From Thermosediminibacter oceani DSM 16646 (GTDB taxonomy: Bacteria > Bacillota > Thermosediminibacteria > Thermosediminibacterales > Thermosediminibacteraceae), in assembly GCF_000144645.1 (NCBI RefSeq), contig NC_014377.1:868001-932000 (forward strand): 64,000 nucleotides of DNA, read 5' to 3'. The translations under genes were made by a program, and so were the position numbers. Below, in pieces: positions 16,240-23,872 of the stretch. A model generated the notes under the pieces. It saw only the letters and a list, made by a program, of their open reading frames with translations. It was not told the DNA's origin and did not search any database. Each line of letters starts with the position of its first letter. The first letter of the stretch is position 1.

Positions 16240-18558
16240 ATGTATCGCCCGTTCTTATTTGTCTTTTTATTCTTTGCTGCGGGCATTGTTGCTGGAGAAT
16301 ACATAAAAATTTTATGGCCCTTTGCTTTGGCGCTTATAGCAGGTTTTGGATTTTATTTTTTTGCACGGGATTTTCGAAAGACGGTTTTTCTGGGAATTAT
16401 TGTATTTACTGCGGGGGCTTTATACCACAATTTCTGGTCTACCAATTTGGAAGGCACCATAGCAAATTATGCGGGAAATTATAGAACCGTAGTTGGCGTT
16501 GTGGTTTCGCCGCCGGAGGTTGATGAAACAAAAGTAACTTACGAAGTCAAGACTTTATATATTTTACAGGACGGTAAATACATTAAAGCTCCGGGCAAAA
16601 TTCGTGTATCGGTAGCCCGTAAAGATTCAGCGGAATTATTGAATTACGGCGATGCGACGGAGTTTTCTGGGTTTCTTCGTATACCAACCAACTATGAAAA
16701 TCCTGGTGGATTCGATTACAGGGCATATCTTGTGCAAAAGGGCATAACGGCTACGATGTTTTCCCGGGAAATGAAATATTTGGGCAGGGCTGATGTAAAC
16801 CCGCTGGTAAAATCCGCTTTAGATTTTAGGGAAAGGATACAAAATTTTTACCGGCGCGCGCTTTCACCTAAACTAGCATCCCTGCTTTCGGGAATCGTGC
16901 TGGGTCTTAAAGGGGATATCCCGGAAGATGTTTTAAAAGCTTTTAGCGATGGAGGAGTTCTCCATGTCCTAACGGCTTCGGGATTGAACGTTGGCATAGT
17001 TTACGCCGCAGTGGAAGGGGTATTGAAATTTTTAAAGCTTTCCCCGAGGGCTTGTTTCTTTTTTGGCAACATCGCTGTTTTATTTTATTCGCTAATGGCG
17101 GGGATGTCGCCGCCGGTTTTGAGAGCGGCGGTAATGCTGGAAGTGGTTATGCTCGGAAGGTTGATCGGAAGGAAAAGCGATCCGCTAAACAGCCTCGGTT
17201 TTGCCGGTTTTCTGCTGCTTTTGGCAAACAGCTTCAATATTTTCTCGGCTAGCTTTCAACTTTCCTTTGCTGCGACATTAGGTATAATCTTATTTTTCAA
17301 GCCTTTACAGCGATTTTTCGTTTCAATTCCCGCTTTCTTCCGTGATTCCCTGGCAGTCCTCATATCCGCTCAATTGCTGCTTTTTCCTTTCTTAGCATAT
17401 TATTTTCACAAAATATCCTTAGCAGGCTTTTTGTTAAACTTCATTATAGTGCCGCTGGCTGGAGCAGCCCTCTTAGGAGGATTTTTGACGGGTATCGTGA
17501 GTTTCCTTCCGTTTTTTGCTGTCCCGATTGTAAAAATAACCGGAGTGCTGGTCTTTTTGATGGATTGGGTAACGACCTTGGCGTCAAGGCTGCCTTTTGC
17601 TACCTTCTCGGTTCCTTCTTTAGGACCTCTTGCGGTCTTGGCATATTTTGCCCTGATTGCCGCGGTTTTTGCACCAGTGGAAGCCTTAGGGATAAAAAGA
17701 AGGCAAAAATTTGCCGTTATCGGCCTTTGTTTCTTAATCGTAGCGTGGAGCATATTTTGGGTCAAACCCGGCTTTGAAGTGACTTTTTTGGACGTTGGCC
17801 AGGGGGACTGCATTTTTATAAAAACAAAAGATGGGGGGACGGTCCTAATAGACGGAGGCGGGATGCCCGCGTACTATAAGGGCAGTTTTGACATCGGAGA
17901 AGATGTGGTTTTGCCGTATCTTTACGAGCAGGGTGTTCGAAAGCTGGATGTGGTGGTTTTCACCCATTTTGATTCCGACCACGCCGGAGGACTCTTATCA
18001 ATAATTGAGGAAATGGATGTAAATGCGGTGGTAATCGGCCATCCGGATTATTCTGAGATTTACCGGAAGATGGTGGAGGTCGCGGCCAAAAAGAAAATAC
18101 CGGTCCTTACGGTTTCAAGGGGTGATATCTTCCGTGTTGGGGAAGCGGTTTTTCACGTTTTAAACCCGAAAAAGCACGAGCTTTTTGAGGACGATAACGA
18201 CAATTCGGTGGTGCTAAAAATGATCTATAGGGGATTCAGGTTTTTGTTTACCGGAGATCTCGGCTTTGAAGGGGAAAAGGATGTGATGGCCGAATGCGAC
18301 GTAGAAGCAGATGTGCTTAAGATTGCCCACCACGGAAGTAACACTTCCACGTCACCAGAATTTTTAAATAAAGTAAACCCTGACTTTGCGGTGATCTCAG
18401 TGGGGAAAAATAACAGTTTTGGACATCCATCACCTAGAGTTATCGAACTTTTGGAAAAAAGTAAGATTAAAGTGTTTAGAACAGACATTCACGGAGCCAT
18501 CAGCTTTAAAATAAGGGGAAATAACGTAAGGCTGTACACACAGAAAAAAATCAATTAA
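16240..18558 (+). CDS. comEC: DNA internalization channel protein ComEC/Rec2
   Basis: This 772-residue membrane protein has an N-terminal DUF4131 region, the central Competence domain (motif VLTASGLNVGIVYAAVE and multiple helices, about residues 215-480), and a C-terminal metallo-beta-lactamase-like domain (TFLDVGQGDCIFI, THFDSDHAGG, KIAHHGSNTS). It forms the channel that imports single-stranded DNA during transformation, and the C-terminal domain may be the nuclease that degrades the other strand. All metal ligands are present, so it appears functional. comEA is not adjacent, but holA follows as in Bacillus. Confidence 0.93.
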   Translation: MYRPFLFVFLFFAAGIVAGEYIKILWPFALALIAGFGFYFFARDFRKTVFLGIIVFTAGALYHNFWSTNLEGTIANYAGNYRTVVGVVVSPPEVDETKVTYEVKTLYILQDGKYIKAPGKIRVSVARKDSAELLNYGDATEFSGFLRIPTNYENPGGFDYRAYLVQKGITATMFSREMKYLGRADVNPLVKSALDFRERIQNFYRRALSPKLASLLSGIVLGLKGDIPEDVLKAFSDGGVLHVLTASGLNVGIVYAAVEGVLKFLKLSPRACFFFGNIAVLFYSLMAGMSPPVLRAAVMLEVVMLGRLIGRKSDPLNSLGFAGFLLLLANSFNIFSASFQLSFAATLGIILFFKPLQRFFVSIPAFFRDSLAVLISAQLLLFPFLAYYFHKISLAGFLLNFIIVPLAGAALLGGFLTGIVSFLPFFAVPIVKITGVLVFLMDWVTTLASRLPFATFSVPSLGPLAVLAYFALIAAVFAPVEALGIKRRQKFAVIGLCFLIVAWSIFWVKPGFEVTFLDVGQGDCIFIKTKDGGTVLIDGGGMPAYYKGSFDIGEDVVLPYLYEQGVRKLDVVVFTHFDSDHAGGLLSIIEEMDVNAVVIGHPDYSEIYRKMVEVAAKKKIPVLTVSRGDIFRVGEAVFHVLNPKKHELFEDDNDNSVVLKMIYRGFRFLFTGDLGFEGEKDVMAECDVEADVLKIAHHGSNTSTSPEFLNKVNPDFAVISVGKNNSFGHPSPRVIELLEKSKIKVFRTDIHGAISFKIRGNNVRLYTQKKIN

Positions 18559-18645
18559 TTTTCAAAAGACAAAAGACACTTTTAAACCATGGATAAGGAT
18601 GTTAAAATATATTGCGAAATTATTTTTTGAAAAGAGGATACGAAA

Positions 18646-19656
18646 ATGGGAGAACTTTATTTGTTTTACGGCCAGGAGAAGCTCCTTATAAGGGAAGCTA
18701 TCGAGAAGATAAAAAGCAAATATGTTCCCGAGGCGTATGAGGTGGTAGACTTTCAGGCGCTTGATGGGGAGGATGTAACTTACGACGAGATAGTGAATGT
18801 TTGCAGGGTTATGCCGATGTTGGCTGAAAAAAGGGTTGTGGTGATTTACAATGCCGTATTTCTCGAAGAAGGCAAAAAAAAGGCCGAAAAAAGCGGGAGC
18901 GGAGAGGCGCGGTTTATTGAATTTTTGGAAAACATCCCACCGTATTTATGCCTTATTTTTTCGGCAGAAAAAGTAGACAAGCGCAAAAAAATTTACAAAG
19001 CCATACAGCAAAAGGGCGCCGCAAAGGAGTTTTCTCCTTTAAGCTTCAAAGACAAAGTTCGCTGGATACAGGCCCGTTCGGCAAAATACGGTAAACCCAT
19101 GGATCAATCGGCGGCTGTTTATATGGCGCAGTTTACCGCCGATCTCTACCACGCGGACGGAGAAATAAAAAAGGCGGTAGCGTATGTTACTGACAAGGAT
19201 GAAATCGAAAAAAGGGACCTGGATGCTATAATGTCCAAGTCAACAGAAGCAAACATCTTCGAGCTCATCGACTACCTGGCCGAGGGAAAAGTTCCCGCTG
19301 CCGTTAAAATTTTAAATGAGCTTATCTATTCCGGCGAAAAGGTTTTGGTGATCCTCTTCATGGTATCCAGACATTTCATGAACCTGCTGGCGGTTAAGGC
19401 TAACGAGGGTCTTGCTTTTCAGGAACTCCGGAACGCTCTCAACATGCATCCTTTTGCATTGAAAAAAATGGTACTACAAGCGAAAAATTTTACAACAGAA
19501 CAAATAATAAATATTCTGGCTCTTTGCCAGCAGCTTGATATTGATTTGAAAAAGGGCCGCATAGAAGAAAAAAAAGGGCTTGAAATGCTGCTAACTAAAA
19601 TAGGTGAAATGAGAAAAGGTCACCCTCGGAATGGAAGAGTTGAGGGTGACCTGTAG
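18646..19656 (+). CDS. holA: DNA polymerase III subunit delta
   Basis: The 336-residue clamp-loader subunit opens the sliding clamp. N-terminal LYLFYGQEKLLIREAIEKIK is the degenerate AAA+ P-loop region of HolA. Further on come FIEFLENIPPYLCLIF and the helical lid and collar domains (SKSTEANIFELIDYLAEGK). Length matches the family (about 340). Gene order comEC-holA-rpsT-gpr is the standard Firmicute arrangement. Its last codons carry an inverted repeat that looks like a terminator for the convergent repeat-protein gene. Confidence 0.92.
   Translation: MGELYLFYGQEKLLIREAIEKIKSKYVPEAYEVVDFQALDGEDVTYDEIVNVCRVMPMLAEKRVVVIYNAVFLEEGKKKAEKSGSGEARFIEFLENIPPYLCLIFSAEKVDKRKKIYKAIQQKGAAKEFSPLSFKDKVRWIQARSAKYGKPMDQSAAVYMAQFTADLYHADGEIKKAVAYVTDKDEIEKRDLDAIMSKSTEANIFELIDYLAEGKVPAAVKILNELIYSGEKVLVILFMVSRHFMNLLAVKANEGLAFQELRNALNMHPFALKKMVLQAKNFTTEQIINILALCQQLDIDLKKGRIEEKKGLEMLLTKIGEMRKGHPRNGRVEGDL
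19611..19651 (-). terminator. Minus-strand terminator embedded in the end of holA
   Basis: On the minus strand GGTCACCCTC pairs with GAGGGTGACC over ten perfect pairs with a 14-base loop (plus-strand arms 19618-19627 and 19642-19651) and is followed by TTTTCTC. It should end transcripts of the repeat-protein gene, although it lies within holA coding sequence. Confidence 0.65.
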
Positions 19657-19677
19657 GATTTAGTACCTCGGAGGCTC

Positions 19678-20361
19678 TTATTTTTTTGCCGGTGCAACGT
19701 AATTGGCCGTGTGTTGGCCGAACTCCTGGTTATAAGCGGATGCCCTATACTGTTCCTGGTTTGCCTTGGCCGGCGCAACTGCCTGAGCGGTATGCTGCCC
19801 GAATTCCTGGTTGTAAGCTTGATTCCTGTACTGATTATAGTTCGACCTGACCGGTGTCATCGCCTGAGTGGTATGCTGCCCGTATTCCTGGTTGTAAGCC
19901 TGATTCCTGTACTGATTGTAGTTCGATCTGGCCGGTGCTACCGCCTGTGCAGTATGCTGGCCGAATTCCCGGTTGTAGGCCTGGGCCCTGTACTGCTGGT
20001 AATTGGCTCCGGCCGGGGTTACCGTTTGAGCCGTATGCTGGGCGGCGGTCATGGTCTGCTGGTTCGTTTGAGTCATCTGGCTGGCGACTTCACGGGTCAA
20101 CGAAGACAGTTGCTGCAACTGTCTGGTGACATCGTTGCACATCTTATGCATTGTATTGAGCTGCTCGGTAGCCCTCTGTTCAGCCTGCTGAAGCTGCTGT
20201 AACCTCTGGGCTGTATTGGATTCCGCGGCAATCAACTGTGCCAGCTGGTTGGAGTTATTGCTTTCCGCCCGCTGCAAATTGTTGACCATCTGAGCTAAGG
20301 TGTTGAGGTTCTGCTGGAATTGCTGAAGCTGCTGTTCAAGCTGTAGGATTCTACCGTCCAC
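19678..20361 (-). CDS. Gln-rich coiled-coil protein with four 27-residue tandem repeats
   Basis: I know of no function for this 227-residue protein. Residues 1-100 are a Gln/Asn/Leu heptad pattern, a strong coiled coil. The C-terminal 108 residues are four tandem 27-residue units of the form NYNQYRNQAYNQEFG-QHTAQAVAPA-RS, preceded by a half unit. Start is GTG at 20361, eight bases after GGAGG; an in-frame TTG at 20376 lies upstream of the SD. There is no signal peptide or cysteine. Low complexity and tyrosine-rich repeats recall spore coat or other structural proteins, but this is inference. It lies convergent to holA and downstream of rpsT. Confidence 0.7.
   Translation of the reverse strand: MDGRILQLEQQLQQFQQNLNTLAQMVNNLQRAESNNSNQLAQLIAAESNTAQRLQQLQQAEQRATEQLNTMHKMCNDVTRQLQQLSSLTREVASQMTQTNQQTMTAAQHTAQTVTPAGANYQQYRAQAYNREFGQHTAQAVAPARSNYNQYRNQAYNQEYGQHTTQAMTPVRSNYNQYRNQAYNQEFGQHTAQAVAPAKANQEQYRASAYNQEFGQHTANYVAPAKK
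19681..20004 (-). repeat. Four tandem 81-bp repeats coding the 27-residue units
   Basis: Four consecutive 81-base units end at the last sense codon. The second and third units (20004 side counted first) are the most alike in protein and DNA. The first and last have more changes, mainly at the NYQQ and NQEQ positions. Confidence 0.8.
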
Positions 20362-20436
20362 GGCACCCACCTCCAAGGCTAAATTTAAAATCCTACATTT
20401 TTATGTTCCCACGAATATTTAAGATTACCCTGGAAA

Positions 20437-20467
20437 TAAAAAACGCGTAAGGCTACAGCTTACGCGT
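20437..20467 (-). terminator. Rho-independent terminator of rpsT
   Basis: ACGCGTAAG (20443-20451) and CTTACGCGT (20459-20467) form a perfect 9-bp stem. On the minus strand it is followed by six T. Confidence 0.9.
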
Positions 20468-20471
20468 GGAA

Positions 20472-20744
20472 TTAAATGGCAATGCTATGTTCTTTTAATT
20501 TTTTATATAAACGGGACTTTTTGCGGGCTGCCGCGTTTTTATGGATTACACCTTTTGAAGCGGCCTTATCAAGGGCTTTAACGGCACCAATGAGGGCGCT
20601 TTTTATGTTTTCAACATCCTGCAATTTCAGCGCTTCGTTGAATTTTTTGATCGCAGCCTTAATCTTTGACTTTACGAGCCGGTTCCGCAGCGTCCTCTTC
20701 CTGGCTTGGCGCATCTTCTTTTTAGCAGAAGCTGTATTTGGCAA
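20472..20744 (-). CDS. rpsT: 30S ribosomal protein S20
   Basis: This 90-residue basic protein is S20, which binds the 5' domain of 16S rRNA early in small-subunit assembly. The N terminus PNTASAKKKMRQARKRTLRN and the C-terminal VIHKNAAARKKSRLYKKL are diagnostic. TTG at 20744 gives the typical MPNT start and the family length, with GGGGGTG six bases upstream; a GTG within that SD is unlikely to be used. It is transcribed opposite to its neighbours from its own promoter and ends at its own terminator, as in Bacillus. Confidence 0.95.
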   Translation of the reverse strand: MPNTASAKKKMRQARKRTLRNRLVKSKIKAAIKKFNEALKLQDVENIKSALIGAVKALDKAASKGVIHKNAAARKKSRLYKKLKEHSIAI

Positions 20745-20774
20745 ACGTTTCACCCCCTTAAAAACACTAAACCT

Positions 20775-20803
20775 ATTTTATCATTTCATTTATTAAAATG
20801 CAA
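20775..20803 (-). promoter_or_regulatory. Sigma-A-type promoter of rpsT
   Basis: On the minus strand TTGCAT (20803-20798) and TAAAAT (20780-20775) are separated by 17 bases, about 30 bases from the rpsT start. Confidence 0.65.
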
Positions 20804-20866
20804 CCCGTATATTATGAAAATATCGAGGGAAGATATAAAAAGAACAAAATTAATGGAGGGAAAGAT

Positions 20867-21193
20867 ATGGTGGGAATGATTATCAGGTTTATCGTATCAG
20901 CTTTAGTTTTGATGCTCATTAGCTTTTTGTTACCCGGTTTTCAGGTTGCAGGTTTTACGGGAGCTCTAATCGCAGCCATCGTAATCGCTATAATGGGCTT
21001 TATCGTTGAAAGCATACTCGGAGAAAAGATTTCACCTCAGAGTCGGGGAATTGTGGGTTTTATTACCGCAGCGGTCGTAATATATTTTGCCCAGTTCCTG
21101 GTACCGGCTATGAAAGTAACCTGGTGGGGAGCTCTTCTTGCTTCGCTGGTGATCGGTATAGTCGACGCTTTCGTACCTACGGAACTACGATAG
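20867..21193 (+). CDS. Phage holin family 4 / YvlD-like membrane protein
   Basis: The 108-residue protein has four membrane helices (about residues 4-22, 30-48, 62-80 and 86-102) and the YvlD-type loop ESILGEKISPQSRG. These proteins are called holin-like from sequence similarity only; most are chromosomal and are not lysis proteins. ATG at 20867 follows GGAGGGAAAGAT. The adjacent gpr gene begins 12 bases after its stop, so they share a transcript. A sporulation or germination link is possible from this position but not shown. Confidence 0.8.
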   Translation: MVGMIIRFIVSALVLMLISFLLPGFQVAGFTGALIAAIVIAIMGFIVESILGEKISPQSRGIVGFITAAVVIYFAQFLVPAMKVTWWGALLASLVIGIVDAFVPTELR

Positions 21194-21205
21194 GGGGGAT
21201 AAATT

Positions 21206-22174
21206 ATAAACATTAGAACTGACCTTGCAATAGAAGCCCGGGAGATGACCGGAAAAGAAGAGATCCCGGGCGTGCTTATTGAAACAGAAAAATCTCAGGA
21301 AATAGCGATAACCCGCGTGAGGATTATTAATGAAGATGGCGAGAAAGCCCTGGGGAAGCCAAAAGGATACTACGTTACACTGGAAGTACCGAGGCTCAGA
21401 GAGAAGGATCCTAAGTTAACCGAAGAGGTCAGTAAAAATTTAGCCGAAGAATTAAAATTTATGATAAATCTCCCGGTAGAATCGACAGTACTGGTCATAG
21501 GCCTGGGTAACTGGAATGTTACCCCCGATTCCCTAGGTCCAAAAGTGGTTGAAAGACTTATCGTCACAAAACATCTCGTGGAGCTTATACCGGAAAGATT
21601 CAGCCCCCGAAACGGAATAAGGCCGGTATGTGCTCTGGCACCGGGAGTATTGGGAATTACCGGAATAGAGACGGGTGAAATAATAAAGGGCGTCGTGGAA
21701 AGGGTAAAGCCCGAACTTATTATCGTGATCGACGCCCTGGCCTCAAGAAGCCTGGAGAGAATAAGTACTACGATTCAGATTTCCGATAGCGGCATACATC
21801 CCGGTTCCGGCGTCGGCAACAGGCGCATGGGTATTACGCAAAAAGGCATGGGCGTACCAGTAATAGCTATAGGAGTGCCGACGGTTGTCGATGCAGCGAC
21901 TGTCGCCAGCGATACACTGGAAATGTTGATAGCGGAGTTTGAACGCCAGGCTAAACCCGGATCCGAATTTTATAAAATGCTGCAGACTTTGAACAGGGAG
22001 GAAAAATACCAGCTAATCCGGGAAGTACTTTCTCCATTTGTCGGTGAACTGGTAGTAACGCCCAAGGAAATAGATTCGCTTATAGAAAATATTTCCAAAA
22101 CCCTATCCGGCGGCTTAAATCTCGCCCTTCATCCCGGAATATCCTACGAAGAGGTCAGTACTTTTCTTCAGTGA
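21206..22174 (+). CDS. gpr: GPR spore endopeptidase, probable ATA start
   Basis: Gpr is the germination protease that degrades small acid-soluble spore proteins. The 322-residue reading includes the conserved segments VIGLGNWNVTPDSLGPKV, FSPRNGIRPVCALAPGVLG and HPGSGVGNRRMGI. The family N terminus (I/V)RTDLA(x)E is present as NIRTDLAIEARE, but no ATG, GTG or TTG precedes it: TAA at 21200-21202 closes the frame. ATA at 21206 lies seven bases after GGGGGG (21193-21198) and would give M-N-I-R-T-D-L. The first ordinary start, ATG at 21245, would delete that segment. Confidence 0.85.
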   Translation: MNIRTDLAIEAREMTGKEEIPGVLIETEKSQEIAITRVRIINEDGEKALGKPKGYYVTLEVPRLREKDPKLTEEVSKNLAEELKFMINLPVESTVLVIGLGNWNVTPDSLGPKVVERLIVTKHLVELIPERFSPRNGIRPVCALAPGVLGITGIETGEIIKGVVERVKPELIIVIDALASRSLERISTTIQISDSGIHPGSGVGNRRMGITQKGMGVPVIAIGVPTVVDAATVASDTLEMLIAEFERQAKPGSEFYKMLQTLNREEKYQLIREVLSPFVGELVVTPKEIDSLIENISKTLSGGLNLALHPGISYEEVSTFLQ

Positions 22175-22200
22175 GGTTTAAAAAAAGCCTCATTTTTTTT
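22172..22200 (+). terminator. Rho-independent terminator of gpr
   Basis: TGAGG, which includes the stop codon, pairs with CCTCA at 22187-22191, extended by T.G and T-A pairs, and is followed by eight T. Confidence 0.75.
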
Positions 22201-22236
22201 ATCTCCGGTGAATATGCTTAACCGGAGGGGATAATT

Positions 22237-23385
22237 TTGATCAACTTCAGGATAATACGCATTAAAAAAACAATAATATACATAGTGGCGGTTGTACTGC
22301 TTTTCGCAGTCGGTGTGTTGAGCGTGAAAACTGTTATGGCAAAGTCAGCTCCGGTTTTCGGCAATTTGAAAGACCCTGACCGTGTGAAGATAGTTGGAGA
22401 TCTTGATACCCGGGTGTTCCGTGCGTTTTTATTGTGGACGATACCTGCCGCCGGGGCTTATACATCGGAAAACGTCGTTTTTTTTAACCTCGGTGAATCC
22501 CTTTCAAAATTCCAGACCGAGAGTTTAGGTCTTTTTCAGCCGAAGGGCTACCTTAGCTTTCAGATACCGCTTATAAACTTGGTCAAGACAGAAGCGGTTT
22601 TAACTCCGGGTGTAGAATTGCCCGAACCGGGGGTTGTAGAAAATGAACACACGTCATCCGGTAACCCTCCGCCGGCACCCCCCGAGGATGAGGGCGGCGA
22701 TGTGGAAAAGGTCACGCCGGTAGCCGGTAAGCCTCTGGTGCTCGTCTACCATACCCATACTACGGAATCTTACATGCCTTCTAAAGCATACAATTACAAG
22801 CCCAGAGACCAGGCCTTTCACACCAACGACCTTAACTTCACAGTCGCCAGGGTGGGAGAGGTACTTACGTCCGAATTGAACAGACTCGGGATACCGACTA
22901 TACATAACAAGACCGTCCATGACGTGCCCACTTATATGTATTCCTACTCAAATTCGCTGAAAACGGTACAGGAAGTACTTAAGAAAAACCCCTCAATTCA
23001 GATAGTGCTGGATGTTCACAGGGATGCTCCCGCGCCGGATCCTCAAAAGGCAAGGGAAGTGACTACCGTAAAGATAGATAACAAGTATTATTCGAGGATA
23101 ATGTTTGTAGTAGGTACAGATAAAGTATTCCCGCATCCCTACTGGCGGGAAAACTATAAATTTGCGCTTGTCTTACAGAAAAAACTGGAAGAGCTATACC
23201 CCGGTATAACTAGAGAAATCGACCTCCGGGAACAGAGGTTCAACCAGCACGTTTCGAAAAAAGCGTTACTTGTGGAAATAGGTAGCCACGGCAACACTAT
23301 GGAAGAATCGATAGAATCGGCCAAGGCTTTTGCGAAAACTTTGGCTGAGGTCATAAAAGACCTGAGCAAAACCCAGCCTGAATAA
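22237..23385 (+). CDS. spoIIP: Stage II sporulation protein P
   Basis: This 382-residue protein is the amidase/endopeptidase that works with SpoIID and SpoIIM to thin septal peptidoglycan and drive engulfment. An N-terminal membrane anchor lies at about residues 12-32. The catalytic domain starts near residue 165 with VLVYHTHTTESYMP, containing the zinc-ligand HTH. LDVHRDA and the late LLVEIGSHGNTMEE motif complete the amidase_3-like active site. Start is TTG at 22237 behind GGAGGGG. gpr-spoIIP order is conserved in Firmicutes. Expression by mother-cell sigma-E is known for the family. Confidence 0.93.
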   Translation: MINFRIIRIKKTIIYIVAVVLLFAVGVLSVKTVMAKSAPVFGNLKDPDRVKIVGDLDTRVFRAFLLWTIPAAGAYTSENVVFFNLGESLSKFQTESLGLFQPKGYLSFQIPLINLVKTEAVLTPGVELPEPGVVENEHTSSGNPPPAPPEDEGGDVEKVTPVAGKPLVLVYHTHTTESYMPSKAYNYKPRDQAFHTNDLNFTVARVGEVLTSELNRLGIPTIHNKTVHDVPTYMYSYSNSLKTVQEVLKKNPSIQIVLDVHRDAPAPDPQKAREVTTVKIDNKYYSRIMFVVGTDKVFPHPYWRENYKFALVLQKKLEELYPGITREIDLREQRFNQHVSKKALLVEIGSHGNTMEESIESAKAFAKTLAEVIKDLSKTQPE

Positions 23386-23462
23386 AAAATTGCCTCCGGT
23401 TAAAAATAATTTGTAAAGGTGCCAACGACTTTTCAATTCTGAGGTAAAAAAAGGAGTATTCT

Positions 23463-23831
23463 ATGTATACCAAAGATCCGTATATCAAAGATCTCTTTAC
23501 TCTTTTTTTAATATTCGCAGTGGTTCTCGTCCTGACACTCCGCTTCGCCGAGGTGAGGGTATATTCCACGATGGGGCTGGATATTGCCCCCATTACCTTT
23601 GATTTTAAAATTTTGCCCGATAGAACTTACGATTTCTGCGTTCTCGACAGGCGATTTTCAATAAGACAGTTTTTAAAAATAGGCGATTTTTATGCCGACC
23701 GTCGAAGGGTGGATATAAAGTTCGCCGGCATGAACATCATTATCCCAAATATGGTTCGCGTTTACGATCCTGCAAATCTCTCCTACCTGCGGATTTATCT
23801 TGATAAAAAATATCCCAGAATGTATAATTAA
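23463..23831 (+). CDS. Hypothetical membrane-anchored protein, 122 residues
   Basis: I do not recognise a family. One membrane helix lies at about residues 10-27, followed by a beta-rich domain outside the membrane with many aromatic and basic residues. AAAAAAGGAGTATTCT stands before the ATG. It sits between spoIIP and lepA, a place where other Clostridia may have small sporulation-associated membrane proteins, but no function can be assigned. Confidence 0.6.
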   Translation: MYTKDPYIKDLFTLFLIFAVVLVLTLRFAEVRVYSTMGLDIAPITFDFKILPDRTYDFCVLDRRFSIRQFLKIGDFYADRRRVDIKFAGMNIIIPNMVRVYDPANLSYLRIYLDKKYPRMYN

Positions 23832-23872
23832 ACTTATCGAAAAGCTTTCGCATTAAAAGAGGGGGAACCTCC

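Noticed and set aside
19681-20004. The four regular repeats as a CRISPR-like array.
   Set aside because: Units are contiguous 81-mers with no spacers and keep one reading frame.
19711-20202. Plus-strand frames opposite the repeat protein, with repeat-like translations.
   Set aside because: The repeats come from the DNA of the minus-strand gene, which has the SD, coiled coil and terminator.
20867-21193. Holin-like gene as a sign of a prophage.
   Set aside because: It is a YvlD-type chromosomal protein in a core locus, with no phage genes nearby.
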